From Martinezella lusitana (GTDB taxonomy: Bacteria > Pseudomonadota > Alphaproteobacteria > Rhizobiales > Rhizobiaceae), in NCBI RefSeq assembly GCF_016901135.1, contig NZ_JAFEVL010000045.1, forward strand, positions 806,001 through 870,000: a DNA stretch of 64,000 nucleotides. Reading direction: 5' to 3'. The stretch's first letter is position 1. Each line of letters opens with the position of its first letter. Position numbers and translations under genes: made by a program. This document shows positions 1 through 10,499 of this stretch, piece after piece. The notes under the pieces are model-generated. The model had not been told where the DNA came from. It ran no database searches and saw nothing but the letters and a program-made list of their open reading frames with translations.

Positions 1-1
1 T

Positions 2-1450
2 CCGATCGCGGCAGGCGACATGAGCGGCATTAGGGGTGTCGACCATATCGCCAAGAAAGGCCTGCTCAAGCGCATCATCGGCGGCTCCTATCCGTCCGGA
101 CCGTCCACCGCCGAGCCGCCGCTCATCTGGCAGATGATCACGGATAACCAAATTCCCGCCTACAACATCCCGTCGGGCATCCTCTTCGACATGCATCGGG
201 AGGCTGCCGCCAAGCGTCCAGGTGTCTTGACCAAGGTGGGGATCGAGACCTTCGTCGACCCCAAGCGTCAGGGCTGCGCGATGAATGCCGCCGCAAGCGA
301 AGAGCCGGTGGTCAAGCGCGTATCCTTCGAAGGCGATGAATGGCTGTATTTCCCGGCTATCGTTCCGCAGGTCGCGATCATTCGGGCGACGACGGCGGAC
401 GAGCGCGGCAATCTCACCTATGAGCACGAGGGCGCCTATCTGGGCGGTCTGGATCAGGCGCTTGCCGCGCGCAACAATGGCGGCATCGTCATTGCCCAAG
501 TCAAGCGCATCACCAAGGAAGGCTCGCTGAAGCCGCATGATGTGCGTGTTCCCGGAATGCTGGTCGACTATGTGATCGTCGATCCCGAGCAGAAGCAGAC
601 GACCCAGACCTTGTATGATCCGGCAATCTCAGGCGAGATTTTCCGTCCGCTCGACACGTTCCGCGTTCCCGAATTCAACATCCAGAAGGTGATCGCGCGA
701 CGCGTGGCGCAGGAACTGCAGGCCGGCAGCTGCGTCAATCTCGGCTTCGGCATCTCGGCGAATGTGCCGCGCATCCTGCTGGAAGAGGGACTGCATGGCG
801 CGGTCACCTGGGTCATCGAACAGGGCGCTGTCGGTGGCGTTCCGCTCCTCGACTTTGCTTTCGGCTGCGCATCCAACGCCGATGCCTATATGCCGTCCCC
901 CTATCAGTTCACCTATTTCCAAGGTGCGGGTTTCGACGCTTCGCTTCTCTCCTTCCTTGAGATCGGGCGGGACGGATCCGTCAACGTCTCGAAATTGTCG
1001 TTCCGGCCGCATGTGACGGCCGGCGCCGGCGGCTTCGTCGATATCACCGCCCGCGCCAGGAAAATCGTCTTCTCCGGCATGTTCAATGCAGGCGCCAAGA
1101 TCGCGGTTGCCGACGGCATGCTCATCATCGAGAAGGAAGGCAAGCTCAAGAAACTGGTGAACGAAGTCGAGCATGTCACCTTCTCCGGCAAGCGGGCAGT
1201 CGAGCAGGGTCAGGACATCACCTATGTCACCGAACGCTGCGTGATGAAGCTGACTTCGGCCGGCATAGTACTGACCGAGATCGCGCCGGGCATCGATCTG
1301 CAGACACATATCCTCGAACAATCCGAATTCCCGCTGACCGTGGCCGCGGATCTCAAGGTGATGGACGCTGGACTCTTTGCGGAAGGCAATATCGGCCTCT
1401 CTCTGCCGAAGAAACACGCCCGCGTTCTGGAGGGGACGTTCCATGGCTAG
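2..1450 (+). CDS. Acyl-CoA:acetate/3-ketoacid CoA-transferase, 5' partial
   Basis: Transfers CoA between an acyl-CoA and a free carboxylic acid (family I CoA-transferase, YdiF/propionate CoA-transferase-like, fused alpha and beta halves in one chain). The reading frame is open to the window edge, and the first visible residues (GVDHIAKKGLLKRIIGGSY) correspond to an internal N-terminal motif of the family, so the true start lies upstream; the ATG at 20 is internal. The beta half carries the expected active-site glutamate in the context VIEQGAVGGVP. About 483 codons are visible against a usual length of roughly 520-530. It overlaps the next gene by 8 nt, implying translational coupling. It probably activates the acid made by the aldehyde dehydrogenase downstream; the acid itself is unknown. 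Confidence 0.88.
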   Translation, partial: PIAAGDMSGIRGVDHIAKKGLLKRIIGGSYPSGPSTAEPPLIWQMITDNQIPAYNIPSGILFDMHREAAAKRPGVLTKVGIETFVDPKRQGCAMNAAASEEPVVKRVSFEGDEWLYFPAIVPQVAIIRATTADERGNLTYEHEGAYLGGLDQALAARNNGGIVIAQVKRITKEGSLKPHDVRVPGMLVDYVIVDPEQKQTTQTLYDPAISGEIFRPLDTFRVPEFNIQKVIARRVAQELQAGSCVNLGFGISANVPRILLEEGLHGAVTWVIEQGAVGGVPLLDFAFGCASNADAYMPSPYQFTYFQGAGFDASLLSFLEIGRDGSVNVSKLSFRPHVTAGAGGFVDITARARKIVFSGMFNAGAKIAVADGMLIIEKEGKLKKLVNEVEHVTFSGKRAVEQGQDITYVTERCVMKLTSAGIVLTEIAPGIDLQTHILEQSEFPLTVAADLKVMDAGLFAEGNIGLSLPKKHARVLEGTFHG

Positions 1451-2222
1451 CGGTACGATGAAGGTCGAGATAGACGGGCACATCGCAATCATGACGGTCT
1501 CGCGGCCGGAAAAGCTCAATGCTCTCGACTTGGACATGCTGAAGGCACTCGGCGATGCGGCGGACGAAGTCGAGGCAAACCGCGCCGTTCGGGTCGCGAT
1601 CTTGACGGGCGAAGGCAAGGGCTTTTCGGCTGGCGGCGACATCAGGGCCTGGGGCGGGATGGAGCCACAGGAGTTTGGACACGCCTGGGTTCGCTACGGT
1701 CATCGCGTTTTCGAAAGGCTGGCGACTTTGCGCGTTCCTCTGATCGCGGCACTTAACGGCCATGCCCTCGGTGGCGGCCTGGAGCTCGCCGGCGTGGCGG
1801 ATATCAGGATCGCCGAGGAGCACGTCAAGATCGGCTTGCCCGAGACGGGCCTCGGCATGGTGCCCGGCTGGTCCGGCACGCAGCGCCTCGTCAAACGGTT
1901 CGGCGCACAGGTCGTTCGCCGCATGGCGCTCGGCGGAGAGATCTTCACGGCCGAGGAGGCGCGCAATCTGGGCGTCGTCGATGCGGTCACCCCGAGCGGC
2001 AACGCCGTCGCTGCGGCCAAGGATTATGCGCAGCGCGTGGCCGCGCGCGGGCCTGTGGCATTGGAAATCGTGAAGCTGCTGATCGCTTCGGCAAACGGAG
2101 AGGACAACGGCACCGCCGTCGAGGCGCTGGGGTCGATTCTCGCTGCCAAGACCGGCGATCTGAAAGAGGGCGTCGCTTCCTTCAGCGAAAAGCGCCCGGC
2201 ACAGTTCAAGGGAGAATGGTGA
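1443..2222 (+). CDS. Enoyl-CoA hydratase/isomerase family protein
   Basis: Crotonase-fold enzyme of 259 residues, the normal length for the family. The CoA-binding/oxyanion-hole segments are visible (FSAGGDIRAW near residue 60 and NGHALGGGLELA near residue 105), and a Glu-containing stretch LPETGLGMVPGWSGTQRL follows. Start chosen at the ATG at 1443, which overlaps the CoA-transferase stop; a longer frame from 1377 would read far into the upstream gene. Family members hydrate 2-enoyl-CoA or isomerise it in beta-oxidation-like pathways. Between a CoA-transferase and an aldehyde dehydrogenase it presumably processes the CoA thioester of the cluster's substrate. Exact specificity cannot be read from sequence. 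Confidence 0.88.
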   Translation: MASGTMKVEIDGHIAIMTVSRPEKLNALDLDMLKALGDAADEVEANRAVRVAILTGEGKGFSAGGDIRAWGGMEPQEFGHAWVRYGHRVFERLATLRVPLIAALNGHALGGGLELAGVADIRIAEEHVKIGLPETGLGMVPGWSGTQRLVKRFGAQVVRRMALGGEIFTAEEARNLGVVDAVTPSGNAVAAAKDYAQRVAARGPVALEIVKLLIASANGEDNGTAVEALGSILAAKTGDLKEGVASFSEKRPAQFKGEW

Positions 2223-3742
2223 TGACGATTCCGGTGAAACCAAAGGCGCTGAGCTCTCATGAGGCGCGGGATTTCAAAATGCTGATCGACGGTCGGTGGC
2301 AGGCAGGTGATGCCAGGCCGATCGAACGCATCGCCCCGAGCCACGGCGTCGTGGTCAGCCGCTTTCCCGCCGGCAGCAAGGCGGATGCCGAACGGGCAAT
2401 CGCTGCCGCCCGCAAGGCGTTCGACAATGGTCCCTGGCCGCGAATGACAGCTTCCGAGCGATCGGCTGTTCTTCTGAAGGCCGCCGATCTTATTGCGGCG
2501 CGGGCGGAAGAACTTGCTTATCTCGATGCGATCGAGGCCGGCAAGCCGATCAGCCAGGTGCGCGGCGAGATTGCCGGTTCCGTCGATATCTGGCGCTATG
2601 CGGCGGCGCTCGCACGCGATCTGCATGGCGAAAGCTACAATACGCTGGGCGAGGGAACACTGGGTGTCGTCCTGCGCGAGGCGATCGGCGTCGTCTCCAT
2701 CATCACGCCGTGGAACTTCCCGTTCCTGATTGTCGGCCAGAAGCTTCCCTTCGCCCTGGCGGCCGGCTGCACCGCCGTCGTCAAGCCGTCCGAACTGACG
2801 TCGGGCTCGACGCTTGTTCTCGGCGAAATCCTGCAGGAGGCAGGCGTGCCGGACGGCGTGGTCAATATCGTCACCGGAACCGGGCCCGAGGTCGGCGCCG
2901 TCATGACGTCTCATCCTGATGTCGACATGGTGTCCTTCACCGGTTCCACCGGCGTCGGCAAGCTCACCATGACCAGTGCCGCACAAACGTTGAAGAAGGT
3001 ATCGCTGGAGCTTGGCGGCAAGAACCCGCAGATTGTCTTCCCGGACGCGGATCTGGACGCCTTCATCGATGCGGCAGTTTTCGGCGCCTATTTCAACGCC
3101 GGCGAATGCTGCAACGCCGGATCGCGGCTGATCCTGCACAAGAGCATTGCATCTGATGTCGTCAAGCGCGTCGCCGATCTCACCCAGAACGTCAGGGTCG
3201 GCGATCCGCTGGACCCCAGCACGCAAGTGGGTGCGATCATAACGCCGCAACACTTTGACAAGATTGCCGGTTACGTCGCCAAGGCAACGGACAGCGGCGC
3301 GGACGTTGCGCATGGCGGCGGCATTCTCGATCTCGGCATGGGGCAATTCATGGCGCCGACGATCCTGTCCGGCGTGACGCCGGATATGGCGGTTGCGCGC
3401 GAGGAAGTCTTCGGTCCCGTTCTGTCGGTGCTAACCTTCGAGACGACCGCCGAGGCAATAGAGATCGCGAATTCGATCGATTACGGCCTGTCGGCCGGCG
3501 TCTGGAGCCGCGATTTCGATACTTGCCTGACGATCGGCAGGAAGGTGCGGGCGGGAACGGTCTGGATGAACACATTCATGGATGGTACCCCTGAGCTTCC
3601 GTTCGGCGGCTACAAGCAGTCCGGGCTCGGGCGCGAGCTCGGGCGCCATGCGGTGGAGGATTATACGGAGACCAAGACACTCAACATGCACATCGGCAGC
3701 CGCACCAGCTGGTGGATGCCGCAGGAGGAAAAGCTGGCCTAG
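2222..3742 (+). CDS. NAD(P)-dependent aldehyde dehydrogenase
   Basis: Cytosolic oxidation of an aldehyde to its carboxylate. Hallmarks: the cofactor-binding stretch TPWNFPFLI near residue 155, SFTGSTGVGK near residue 240, the general-base glutamate in LELGGKNPQ, and the nucleophile cysteine in YFNAGECCNAGSR. Length 506 residues is typical. Two ATGs compete (2216 and 2222); 2222 lies 7 nt after GGAG and is preferred, and it shares one base with the preceding stop. In this operon it most likely oxidises an aldehyde formed by one of the GMC oxidoreductases, feeding the CoA-transferase. Substrate unassigned; betaine- or gamma-aminobutyraldehyde-type enzymes look similar. Confidence 0.9.
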   Translation: MTIPVKPKALSSHEARDFKMLIDGRWQAGDARPIERIAPSHGVVVSRFPAGSKADAERAIAAARKAFDNGPWPRMTASERSAVLLKAADLIAARAEELAYLDAIEAGKPISQVRGEIAGSVDIWRYAAALARDLHGESYNTLGEGTLGVVLREAIGVVSIITPWNFPFLIVGQKLPFALAAGCTAVVKPSELTSGSTLVLGEILQEAGVPDGVVNIVTGTGPEVGAVMTSHPDVDMVSFTGSTGVGKLTMTSAAQTLKKVSLELGGKNPQIVFPDADLDAFIDAAVFGAYFNAGECCNAGSRLILHKSIASDVVKRVADLTQNVRVGDPLDPSTQVGAIITPQHFDKIAGYVAKATDSGADVAHGGGILDLGMGQFMAPTILSGVTPDMAVAREEVFGPVLSVLTFETTAEAIEIANSIDYGLSAGVWSRDFDTCLTIGRKVRAGTVWMNTFMDGTPELPFGGYKQSGLGRELGRHAVEDYTETKTLNMHIGSRTSWWMPQEEKLA

Positions 3743-3779
3743 CCAGTGGAGGACTACGCCTGAGGAGGGCGGGGGAGTG

Positions 3780-3802
3780 GATGCGAGAATGGGTCCCGCA
3801 TC
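3780..3802 (+). other. Possible small stem-loop before the ABC binding-protein gene
   Basis: GATGCG (3780-3785) is complementary to CGCATC (3797-3802) with an 11-nt loop, in the 87-nt gap between the aldehyde dehydrogenase and the sugar-binding protein gene. No U-run follows, so it is not a classical terminator. It could contribute to differential expression of the transporter; weakly supported. Confidence 0.25.
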
Positions 3803-3829
3803 TAAAAATTGTAAATTGGGAGGTTTTCA

Positions 3830-5092
3830 ATGCGTAAGTTTCTAACGACAACTGCGATGATCGCACTGGCAGTTGCCGGTGCTGGCGCATCCGCTCGCGC
3901 CGCTGATGTAAAAGAGGTGCAGATGCTGCACTGGTGGACATCCGGCGGCGAAGCCGCGGCACTCAGCGTGCTCAAGCAGGATCTTTCCAAGGAGGGTTAT
4001 GCCTGGAAGGATGTTCCGGTCGCCGGCGGCGGCGGCGATGCGGCCATGACGGCGCTCAAGGCCATGGTTGCTGCCGGAAACTATCCGACGGCTTCGCAGA
4101 TGCTGGGCTATACCGTGCTCGATTACGCCCAGGAAGGCGTCATGGGCGACCTGACCGCGACGGCCAAGAAGGAAGGCTGGGACAAGTCGGTTCCGAAGGC
4201 TCTGCAGAAGTTTGCCGTTTATAACGGCAAGTGGGTCGCCGCTCCGGTCAACGTTCACTCCGTCAACTGGCTCTGGATCAACAAGGCAGTGATGGAAAAG
4301 ATCGGCGGCAAGCAGCCGAAGACCTTTGCCGAGCTGATCGCCCTTCTGGACAAGGCAAAGGCGGCAGGTGTTGTTCCGCTCGCGCTCGGTGGCCAGAACT
4401 GGCAGGAAGCGACGATGTTCGACTCGATCGTCCTTTCGACCGGCGGTCCGGAATTCTACAAGAAGGCCTTCAATGACCTCGATGAGGATTCGCTAAAGTC
4501 CGACACGATGAAGAAGTCCTTCGACAATCTCGCCACGATCATCAAATACGTCGACCCGAACTTCTCCGGTCGCGATTGGAACCTTGCGACCGCCATGGTC
4601 ATCAAGGGCGATGCTCTCGTTCAGGTCATGGGCGATTGGGCCAAGGGCGAATTCGTTGCAGCCAAGAAGACCCCGGGGACTGACTACCTGTGCTACCGCT
4701 TCCCGGGCACCGAAGGCAGCGTGATCTACAACTCCGACATGTTCGGCATGTTCAACGTTCCCGCCGATCGAAAGGCCGCTCAGGTAGCACTCGCGACAGC
4801 AACACTCTCCAAGAGCTTCCAGTCGGCCTTCAACGTCGTCAAGGGATCGGTTCCGTCCCGCACCGACGTTCCGGATACCGCCTTCGACGCCTGCGGCAAG
4901 AAGGGCATCGCCGACCTGAAGGCCGCCAACGAAGGCGGCACGCTGTTCGGCTCGCTCGCCCAGGGCTACGGCGCTCCTCCGGCGATCGCCAACGCCTACA
5001 AGGACGTGGTCTCGAAGTTCGTCCACGGCCAGATCAAGACTTCTGACGAGGCCGTCAAGCAGCTCGTTCAGGCTATCGACGACGCTCGCTGA
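3830..5092 (+). CDS. Sugar ABC transporter periplasmic binding protein (CUT1)
   Basis: Extracellular solute-binding protein family 1. A Sec signal peptide is clear: basic MRKF, a hydrophobic core and a cleavage site after ASARA near residue 24. The mature protein starts with VQMLHWWTSGGEAAAL, the typical first strand and ligand loop of glucose/mannose-type binding proteins. Length 420 residues. A good RBS (GGGAGG) precedes the ATG. It is followed by two permeases and a MalK-type ATPase, giving a complete CUT1 importer. The similarity in layout to glucose/aldose importers is an inference; the adjoining dehydrogenases suggest a glycoside, polyol or modified sugar. Confidence 0.9.
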   Translation: MRKFLTTTAMIALAVAGAGASARAADVKEVQMLHWWTSGGEAAALSVLKQDLSKEGYAWKDVPVAGGGGDAAMTALKAMVAAGNYPTASQMLGYTVLDYAQEGVMGDLTATAKKEGWDKSVPKALQKFAVYNGKWVAAPVNVHSVNWLWINKAVMEKIGGKQPKTFAELIALLDKAKAAGVVPLALGGQNWQEATMFDSIVLSTGGPEFYKKAFNDLDEDSLKSDTMKKSFDNLATIIKYVDPNFSGRDWNLATAMVIKGDALVQVMGDWAKGEFVAAKKTPGTDYLCYRFPGTEGSVIYNSDMFGMFNVPADRKAAQVALATATLSKSFQSAFNVVKGSVPSRTDVPDTAFDACGKKGIADLKAANEGGTLFGSLAQGYGAPPAIANAYKDVVSKFVHGQIKTSDEAVKQLVQAIDDAR

Positions 5093-5105
5093 TCGGGTCG
5101 AGAAC

Positions 5106-5131
5106 GGCTTCCCCGCCATGGCGGGGAAGCC
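5106..5131 (+). terminator. Perfect intercistronic hairpin after the binding-protein gene
   Basis: A 26-nt perfect palindrome with arms GGCTTCCCCGCCA / TGGCGGGGAAGCC lies 13 nt after the binding-protein stop. No U-run follows. In ABC operons such hairpins usually protect the binding-protein mRNA from 3' decay or cause partial termination, so that the binding protein is made in excess over the permeases. That role is inferred. Confidence 0.6.
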
Positions 5132-5169
5132 TCCGATAGCGAGCATATCATTGGGAGGAGATGGACCTC

Positions 5170-6117
5170 ATGAGCTCAGTTGCTACCACGGAACCGGTGT
5201 CGGCGCGACGGCCCGCGGTTTCTCTGCGCGCGCGCCTGCAAGACGCCCTGCCGAAGATCGTGCTTGCGCCGAGCTTCGCGATCACACTTATCTTCGTCTA
5301 CGGCTTCATTCTCTGGACGGTCTATCTGTCCTTCACCAACTCCAAGACGTTTCCCTCCTATGCGCTAACGGGGCCTCGCGCCTATCAGCGGCTCTGGCGC
5401 TGGACGTTCGAAAGCGATCCGCCCTCGTCCTGGTACACCTCGATCGTCAACATGGGGATCTTTGGCTTTCTCTATATCTTCATCTGCCTGGCGCTCGGCC
5501 TGCTGCTGGCGATCCTGCTCGATCAGAAGATCCGCGGCGAGGGCGTGCTCAGGCCGATCTTTCTCTATCCGATGGCGCTTTCCTTCATCGTGACGGGCGT
5601 TGCCTGGAAATGGTTCCTGGACCCGGGTCTCGGCCTTGAGCAGACATTGCATCAGTTCGGCTGGACGAGCTTCCATTTCGACTGGATCAAGAACAAGGAT
5701 TTCGTCATCTACACCGTCGTCATCGCCGGTGTCTGGCAGGCGTCCGGCTTCATCATGGCGATGTTCCTCGCCGGCCTGCGCGGCATCGACAGCGAGATCA
5801 TGAAGGCGGCGCAGATTGATGGCGCCTCGCCCTTCCAGCTCTACCGTCGCATCATCATTCCGCTGCTGCGGCCGGTGTTTCTGTCCGCCTTCATCGTGCT
5901 CGCGCACATGGCGATCAAGTCCTACGACCTTGTGGTGGCGTTGACATCAGGCGGCCCCGGCGGCTCGGCCTGGCTACCCTCCAACTTCATGTATGAATAT
6001 ACCTTCAAGCGCAACGAAATGGCCGTTGGTTCCGCCAGCGCCGTGATCATGCTGATGACCATCTCGGCGATCATCGTTCCCTATCTCTACTCTGAACTGA
6101 AGGAGAAGGCGCGATGA
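5170..6117 (+). CDS. Sugar ABC transporter permease (CUT1, MalF-like)
   Basis: Inner-membrane permease with about six predicted transmembrane segments, beginning with the strongly hydrophobic stretch after KIVLAPSFA. The ATPase-contact EAA loop is visible as EIMKAAQIDGASPFQLYRRI. Two in-frame ATGs exist: 5161 abuts the GGGAGGAG ribosome site with no spacer, whereas 5170 has a proper spacing and is chosen (315 residues). It overlaps the second permease by 4 nt (ATGA). Confidence 0.88.
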   Translation: MSSVATTEPVSARRPAVSLRARLQDALPKIVLAPSFAITLIFVYGFILWTVYLSFTNSKTFPSYALTGPRAYQRLWRWTFESDPPSSWYTSIVNMGIFGFLYIFICLALGLLLAILLDQKIRGEGVLRPIFLYPMALSFIVTGVAWKWFLDPGLGLEQTLHQFGWTSFHFDWIKNKDFVIYTVVIAGVWQASGFIMAMFLAGLRGIDSEIMKAAQIDGASPFQLYRRIIIPLLRPVFLSAFIVLAHMAIKSYDLVVALTSGGPGGSAWLPSNFMYEYTFKRNEMAVGSASAVIMLMTISAIIVPYLYSELKEKAR

Positions 6118-7061
6118 GCTCTGTTGCTTCTCCTGCCGTCGAGCTGGCGCATAGCAGCAATCGCGGCCGATGGATCGGCCGTGTCGTGATCTACGGCCTT
6201 CTGCTGCTCTTTGCGATCTTCTATCTCGCGCCGCTCTTCGTGATGCTGGTCACCTCGTTCAAGACGATGGACGAGATCCAGAACGGCAACATGCTGGCAC
6301 TGCCGCAGTCTCCCACCTTCGATCCCTGGGTGAAAGCATGGGGCGAAACCTGCGTGGGCCTTACCTGCGCCGGCATCAAGGGTTATTTCTGGAACTCCAT
6401 CAAGATGGTCGTGCCGGCGGTGGCGATCTCGACGATCCTCGGCGCCTTGAACGGCTACGTGCTGACAAAGTGGCGCTTTCCGGGCCATACGCTCGTGTTC
6501 GGCCTGATGCTGTTTGCCTGCTTCATTCCGTTCCAGTCGGTGCTGCTGCCGATGGCAACGATCCTCGGCGCTCTCGGACGCTTCGGCATGTCGCTGCAGG
6601 ATGCGGTCGGCTTCAGCTTCGGCTTCGGCAATTCGACCGTCAATCTGGTCTTCGTTCACGTCGTCTACGGTCTCGGCTTCACCACGCTCTTCTTCCGGAA
6701 TTACTATGAAGCCTTTCCGACCGAGCTGGTGCGGGCAGCGCAGGTCGATGGCGCGAGCTTCTTTCAGATCTTCCGCCGCATCATGCTGCCGAATTCCCTG
6801 CCGATCATCGTGGTGACGGTCATCTACCAGTTCACCAACATCTGGAACGACTTCCTGTTCGCCTCGGCCTACGCGGGAACCGGCGATTCCATGCCGATGA
6901 CGGTGGCGCTGAACAACGTCGTCAACACCTCGACCGGCGTGGTCGAATACAACGTCAACATGGCCGCCGCCATGATCGCCGCCGTCCCCACGCTCATCGT
7001 CTACATTCTCGCTGGCCGCTACTTCGTGCGCGGTCTGATGGCGGGCGCTGTCAAAGGATAA
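6114..7061 (+). CDS. Sugar ABC transporter permease (CUT1, MalG-like)
   Basis: Second permease of the importer, 315 residues and about six membrane segments. The EAA loop reads ELVRAAQVDGASFFQIFRRI, followed by a segment with IWNDFLFA that is common in MalG-type subunits. Starts on the overlapping ATGA of the previous gene and ends 5 nt before the ATPase gene. An insertion rich in Gly/Cys (GETCVGLTCAGIKG) sits in the first periplasmic loop, as in several glucose-type CUT1 systems. Confidence 0.88.
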   Translation: MSSVASPAVELAHSSNRGRWIGRVVIYGLLLLFAIFYLAPLFVMLVTSFKTMDEIQNGNMLALPQSPTFDPWVKAWGETCVGLTCAGIKGYFWNSIKMVVPAVAISTILGALNGYVLTKWRFPGHTLVFGLMLFACFIPFQSVLLPMATILGALGRFGMSLQDAVGFSFGFGNSTVNLVFVHVVYGLGFTTLFFRNYYEAFPTELVRAAQVDGASFFQIFRRIMLPNSLPIIVVTVIYQFTNIWNDFLFASAYAGTGDSMPMTVALNNVVNTSTGVVEYNVNMAAAMIAAVPTLIVYILAGRYFVRGLMAGAVKG

Positions 7062-7066
7062 TCGCT

Positions 7067-8182
<1,116 letters not shown>

Positions 8183-8203
8183 GACGGCATCAGAGATATC
8201 GAC

Positions 8204-9709
8204 ATGAGCAAAACACCTGACATCGTCATCATAGGTTCGGGCGTCGGTGGCTCGACGGTCGCGGCCGGACTGGCGGCGACGGGAGCCGAGATCCTGATCC
8301 TCGAGGCCGGCGATCATATCGCCGATCGTCCCGAAAACCGGGACCAGAGGGCGATCTTTCAACGGGGCCATTTCCGCCCGAAGGAGACCTGGTACGAGAC
8401 CAGCGGGGTCGGCTTCAATCCCGGAAATTATTACAATGTTGGTGGCAATTCAAAGTTTTATGGGGGAGTCCTCGTCCGTTACCGTAGGGAGGACTTCGAG
8501 GAGATACAGCATCGCGAGGGCGTGTCTCCCGCCTGGCCGTTTTCCTATGATGTGCTGGAACCTTGGTACAGCCGCGCCGAGCGCCTGTATCAGGTCCGCG
8601 GACGCCTCGGCGAGGATCCGACCGAACCCGGCCATTCGCTCGGCTATGATTTTCCGCCGGTTCCCGACGAAGCGCCGATCGCCGACGTCAGGGCGCGGTT
8701 GAAGGAGAAGGGCCTCCATCCCTATTCTCTGCCGTTGGGCGTCGACATCGAGGCCTGGCTTGCCAAGGCCAAGACCCCCTGGGATGCCCACCCAAATTCG
8801 CGTGACGGCAAGATGGACGCCGAAACGACCGCGCTTGCCGTTGCCCTGAAGCACGGCAATGTCCGTCTTCAGACGGATGCGCGGGTAACAAGGCTCGAGG
8901 CCGGGGCGGACGGCAGCATTGCCCACGTCGTCTACCGCATGAACGGCGAGGAGATCACGCTTTCCCCCAAGCTCGTCATCCTGTCCGCCGGCGCGGTGCA
9001 ATCGGCGGTGCTTCTCTTGCGCTCGGCCGATGACCGGCACCCGAAAGGGCTGGCGAATTCTTCCGATCAGGTCGGGCGGAACTTCATGAACCACAATTCC
9101 TCGGCGGTGATCGGCGTGTCGCCGACCTATCGCAACACCTCCATCTACCAGAAGACCTTCGGCTTCAACGATTTCTATCTCTCCGACGGGAATGGCGGTC
9201 CACCTCTCGGCAATGTTCAGCTGTTGGGCAGGATCTCCGCCCAGGTACTCAAGGGTTCGCTGCCGAAGGTGCCGGAGTGGGTGCTCGGACAGATGACGAA
9301 GCGGGCGATCGATTTCTACGCGATGAGCGAGGACGTGCCAAATCCGGAAAGCCGCGTCATGGTCGATGGCGACCGTATCGTCCTGCAATGGCAGCGCACC
9401 AATTGGGACGCCCATCTCGCACTGGTCGCCAAGCTCAAGGGCATACTGAAATCCATCGGTTTTCCGCTCGTGCTCTCGCGCCCCTTCGACAAGCGCACGC
9501 CGTCCCATCAATGCGGTACGGTGCGGATCGGCAATGATCCGGCCACGGCACCGCTCGACATCTTTTGTCGCGCCTATGACCACCCGAACCTCTTCGTGGT
9601 CGACGCGAGCTTCCTGCCGACCTCGGCAGCCCTGAACCCGGCGCTCACGGTCGCAAGCCAGGCTCTGCGCGTTGCCGATCACATCGCATCCAAGGACCTG
9701 AACGCATGA
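8204..9709 (+). CDS. GMC-family FAD oxidoreductase
   Basis: Flavoprotein that oxidises an alcohol or sugar hydroxyl. The N-terminal FAD dinucleotide-binding motif GSGVGGSTVAAGL is followed by ILEAG; the C-terminal GMC segment has SHQCGTVRIGNDP (catalytic His region) and DASFLPTSAALNPALT. 501 residues and no signal peptide. The sequence looks closer to bacterial sugar/glycoside dehydrogenases of the GMC family than to choline dehydrogenase, but that is a judgement from motif flavour only. It follows the transporter by 21 nt and overlaps the SDR by 4 nt. Confidence 0.85.
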   Translation: MSKTPDIVIIGSGVGGSTVAAGLAATGAEILILEAGDHIADRPENRDQRAIFQRGHFRPKETWYETSGVGFNPGNYYNVGGNSKFYGGVLVRYRREDFEEIQHREGVSPAWPFSYDVLEPWYSRAERLYQVRGRLGEDPTEPGHSLGYDFPPVPDEAPIADVRARLKEKGLHPYSLPLGVDIEAWLAKAKTPWDAHPNSRDGKMDAETTALAVALKHGNVRLQTDARVTRLEAGADGSIAHVVYRMNGEEITLSPKLVILSAGAVQSAVLLLRSADDRHPKGLANSSDQVGRNFMNHNSSAVIGVSPTYRNTSIYQKTFGFNDFYLSDGNGGPPLGNVQLLGRISAQVLKGSLPKVPEWVLGQMTKRAIDFYAMSEDVPNPESRVMVDGDRIVLQWQRTNWDAHLALVAKLKGILKSIGFPLVLSRPFDKRTPSHQCGTVRIGNDPATAPLDIFCRAYDHPNLFVVDASFLPTSAALNPALTVASQALRVADHIASKDLNA

Positions 9710-10485
9710 CAGACAAGGTTGAACGGCCGGTCGTGGTCATCACCGGAGGACGGCGGGGCATCGGTCTCGGCATAGCGACCGCGCTGGCAAAGGCCGGTTA
9801 CAGCGTCGTCATTACCGGCATCGGACCCGAAGAGACCGGCGAGGAAGCCATCACCGGGCTCAAGGCTCTTGGCGGTGAAGCCTTCTACATTCAGTCCGAT
9901 CTGTCCGATGTCGAAAAGCATGACGCAACCGTCCACGCCATTCTGGCGCGCTTTGGCCGCATCGATTGCCTCGTCAACAATGCCGGCATGGCCGCAGTCG
10001 TGCGCGGCGATTTTCTCGAGCTGCTGCCCGAGAATTTCGATGCGATCCTGGCGACCAATCTCAAGGGCACCGTTTTCTTCACCCAGGCCGTGGTCAAGGC
10101 GATGCTGGTGTCCGGCAGCCGCTCGCACCCGCGCTCGATCATCAACATCACGTCTGTTTCGGCAGAGGCGAGCTCACCTGAACGGCTGGATTACTGCATC
10201 AGCAAGGCCGGGCTTGCCGCCTTTTCGCAAGGGCTTGCCTTGCGTTTTGCCGAATCCGGCATCGCCGTCTTCGAAGTCCGCCCCGGCATCATCCGCACGG
10301 ATATGACGGCAGGCGTCAGCTCGAAATACGACACGCTCATCGAGGGCGGGCTGGTGCCGATGAAACGATGGGGCGAAGCGGAAGACCTCGGCAGGATCTG
10401 CACTGCTCTCGCCTCCGGCGACTTCGCTTTCGCGACCGGCTCGGTGATCGATGCGGATGGCGGTCTGTCCATTCCCCGTTTGTAG
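9706..10485 (+). CDS. SDR-family oxidoreductase
   Basis: Classical short-chain dehydrogenase/reductase, 259 residues. NAD(P) motif TGGRRGIGLGIA at the N-terminus, NNAG near residue 90, catalytic Ser in NITSVSAEA and the YxxxK pair in DYCISKAGLA. It lies between two GMC oxidoreductase genes and overlaps the first, so it probably acts on the same carbon skeleton, interconverting hydroxyl and keto groups. Substrate unknown. Confidence 0.87.
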   Translation: MTDKVERPVVVITGGRRGIGLGIATALAKAGYSVVITGIGPEETGEEAITGLKALGGEAFYIQSDLSDVEKHDATVHAILARFGRIDCLVNNAGMAAVVRGDFLELLPENFDAILATNLKGTVFFTQAVVKAMLVSGSRSHPRSIINITSVSAEASSPERLDYCISKAGLAAFSQGLALRFAESGIAVFEVRPGIIRTDMTAGVSSKYDTLIEGGLVPMKRWGEAEDLGRICTALASGDFAFATGSVIDADGGLSIPRL

Positions 10486-10499
10486 ACAGGATTTGAGAT

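Noticed and set aside
629..1642. Long open frame antisense to the CoA-transferase (also similar long antisense frames at 2024-3346, 7019-8371, 8450-9682, 38629-40203 and others)
   Set aside because: High-GC codon bias produces long shadow frames opposite real genes. These have low-complexity Arg/Gly/Asp/His-rich translations, no RBS and no family motifs, while the sense strand has clear enzymes.
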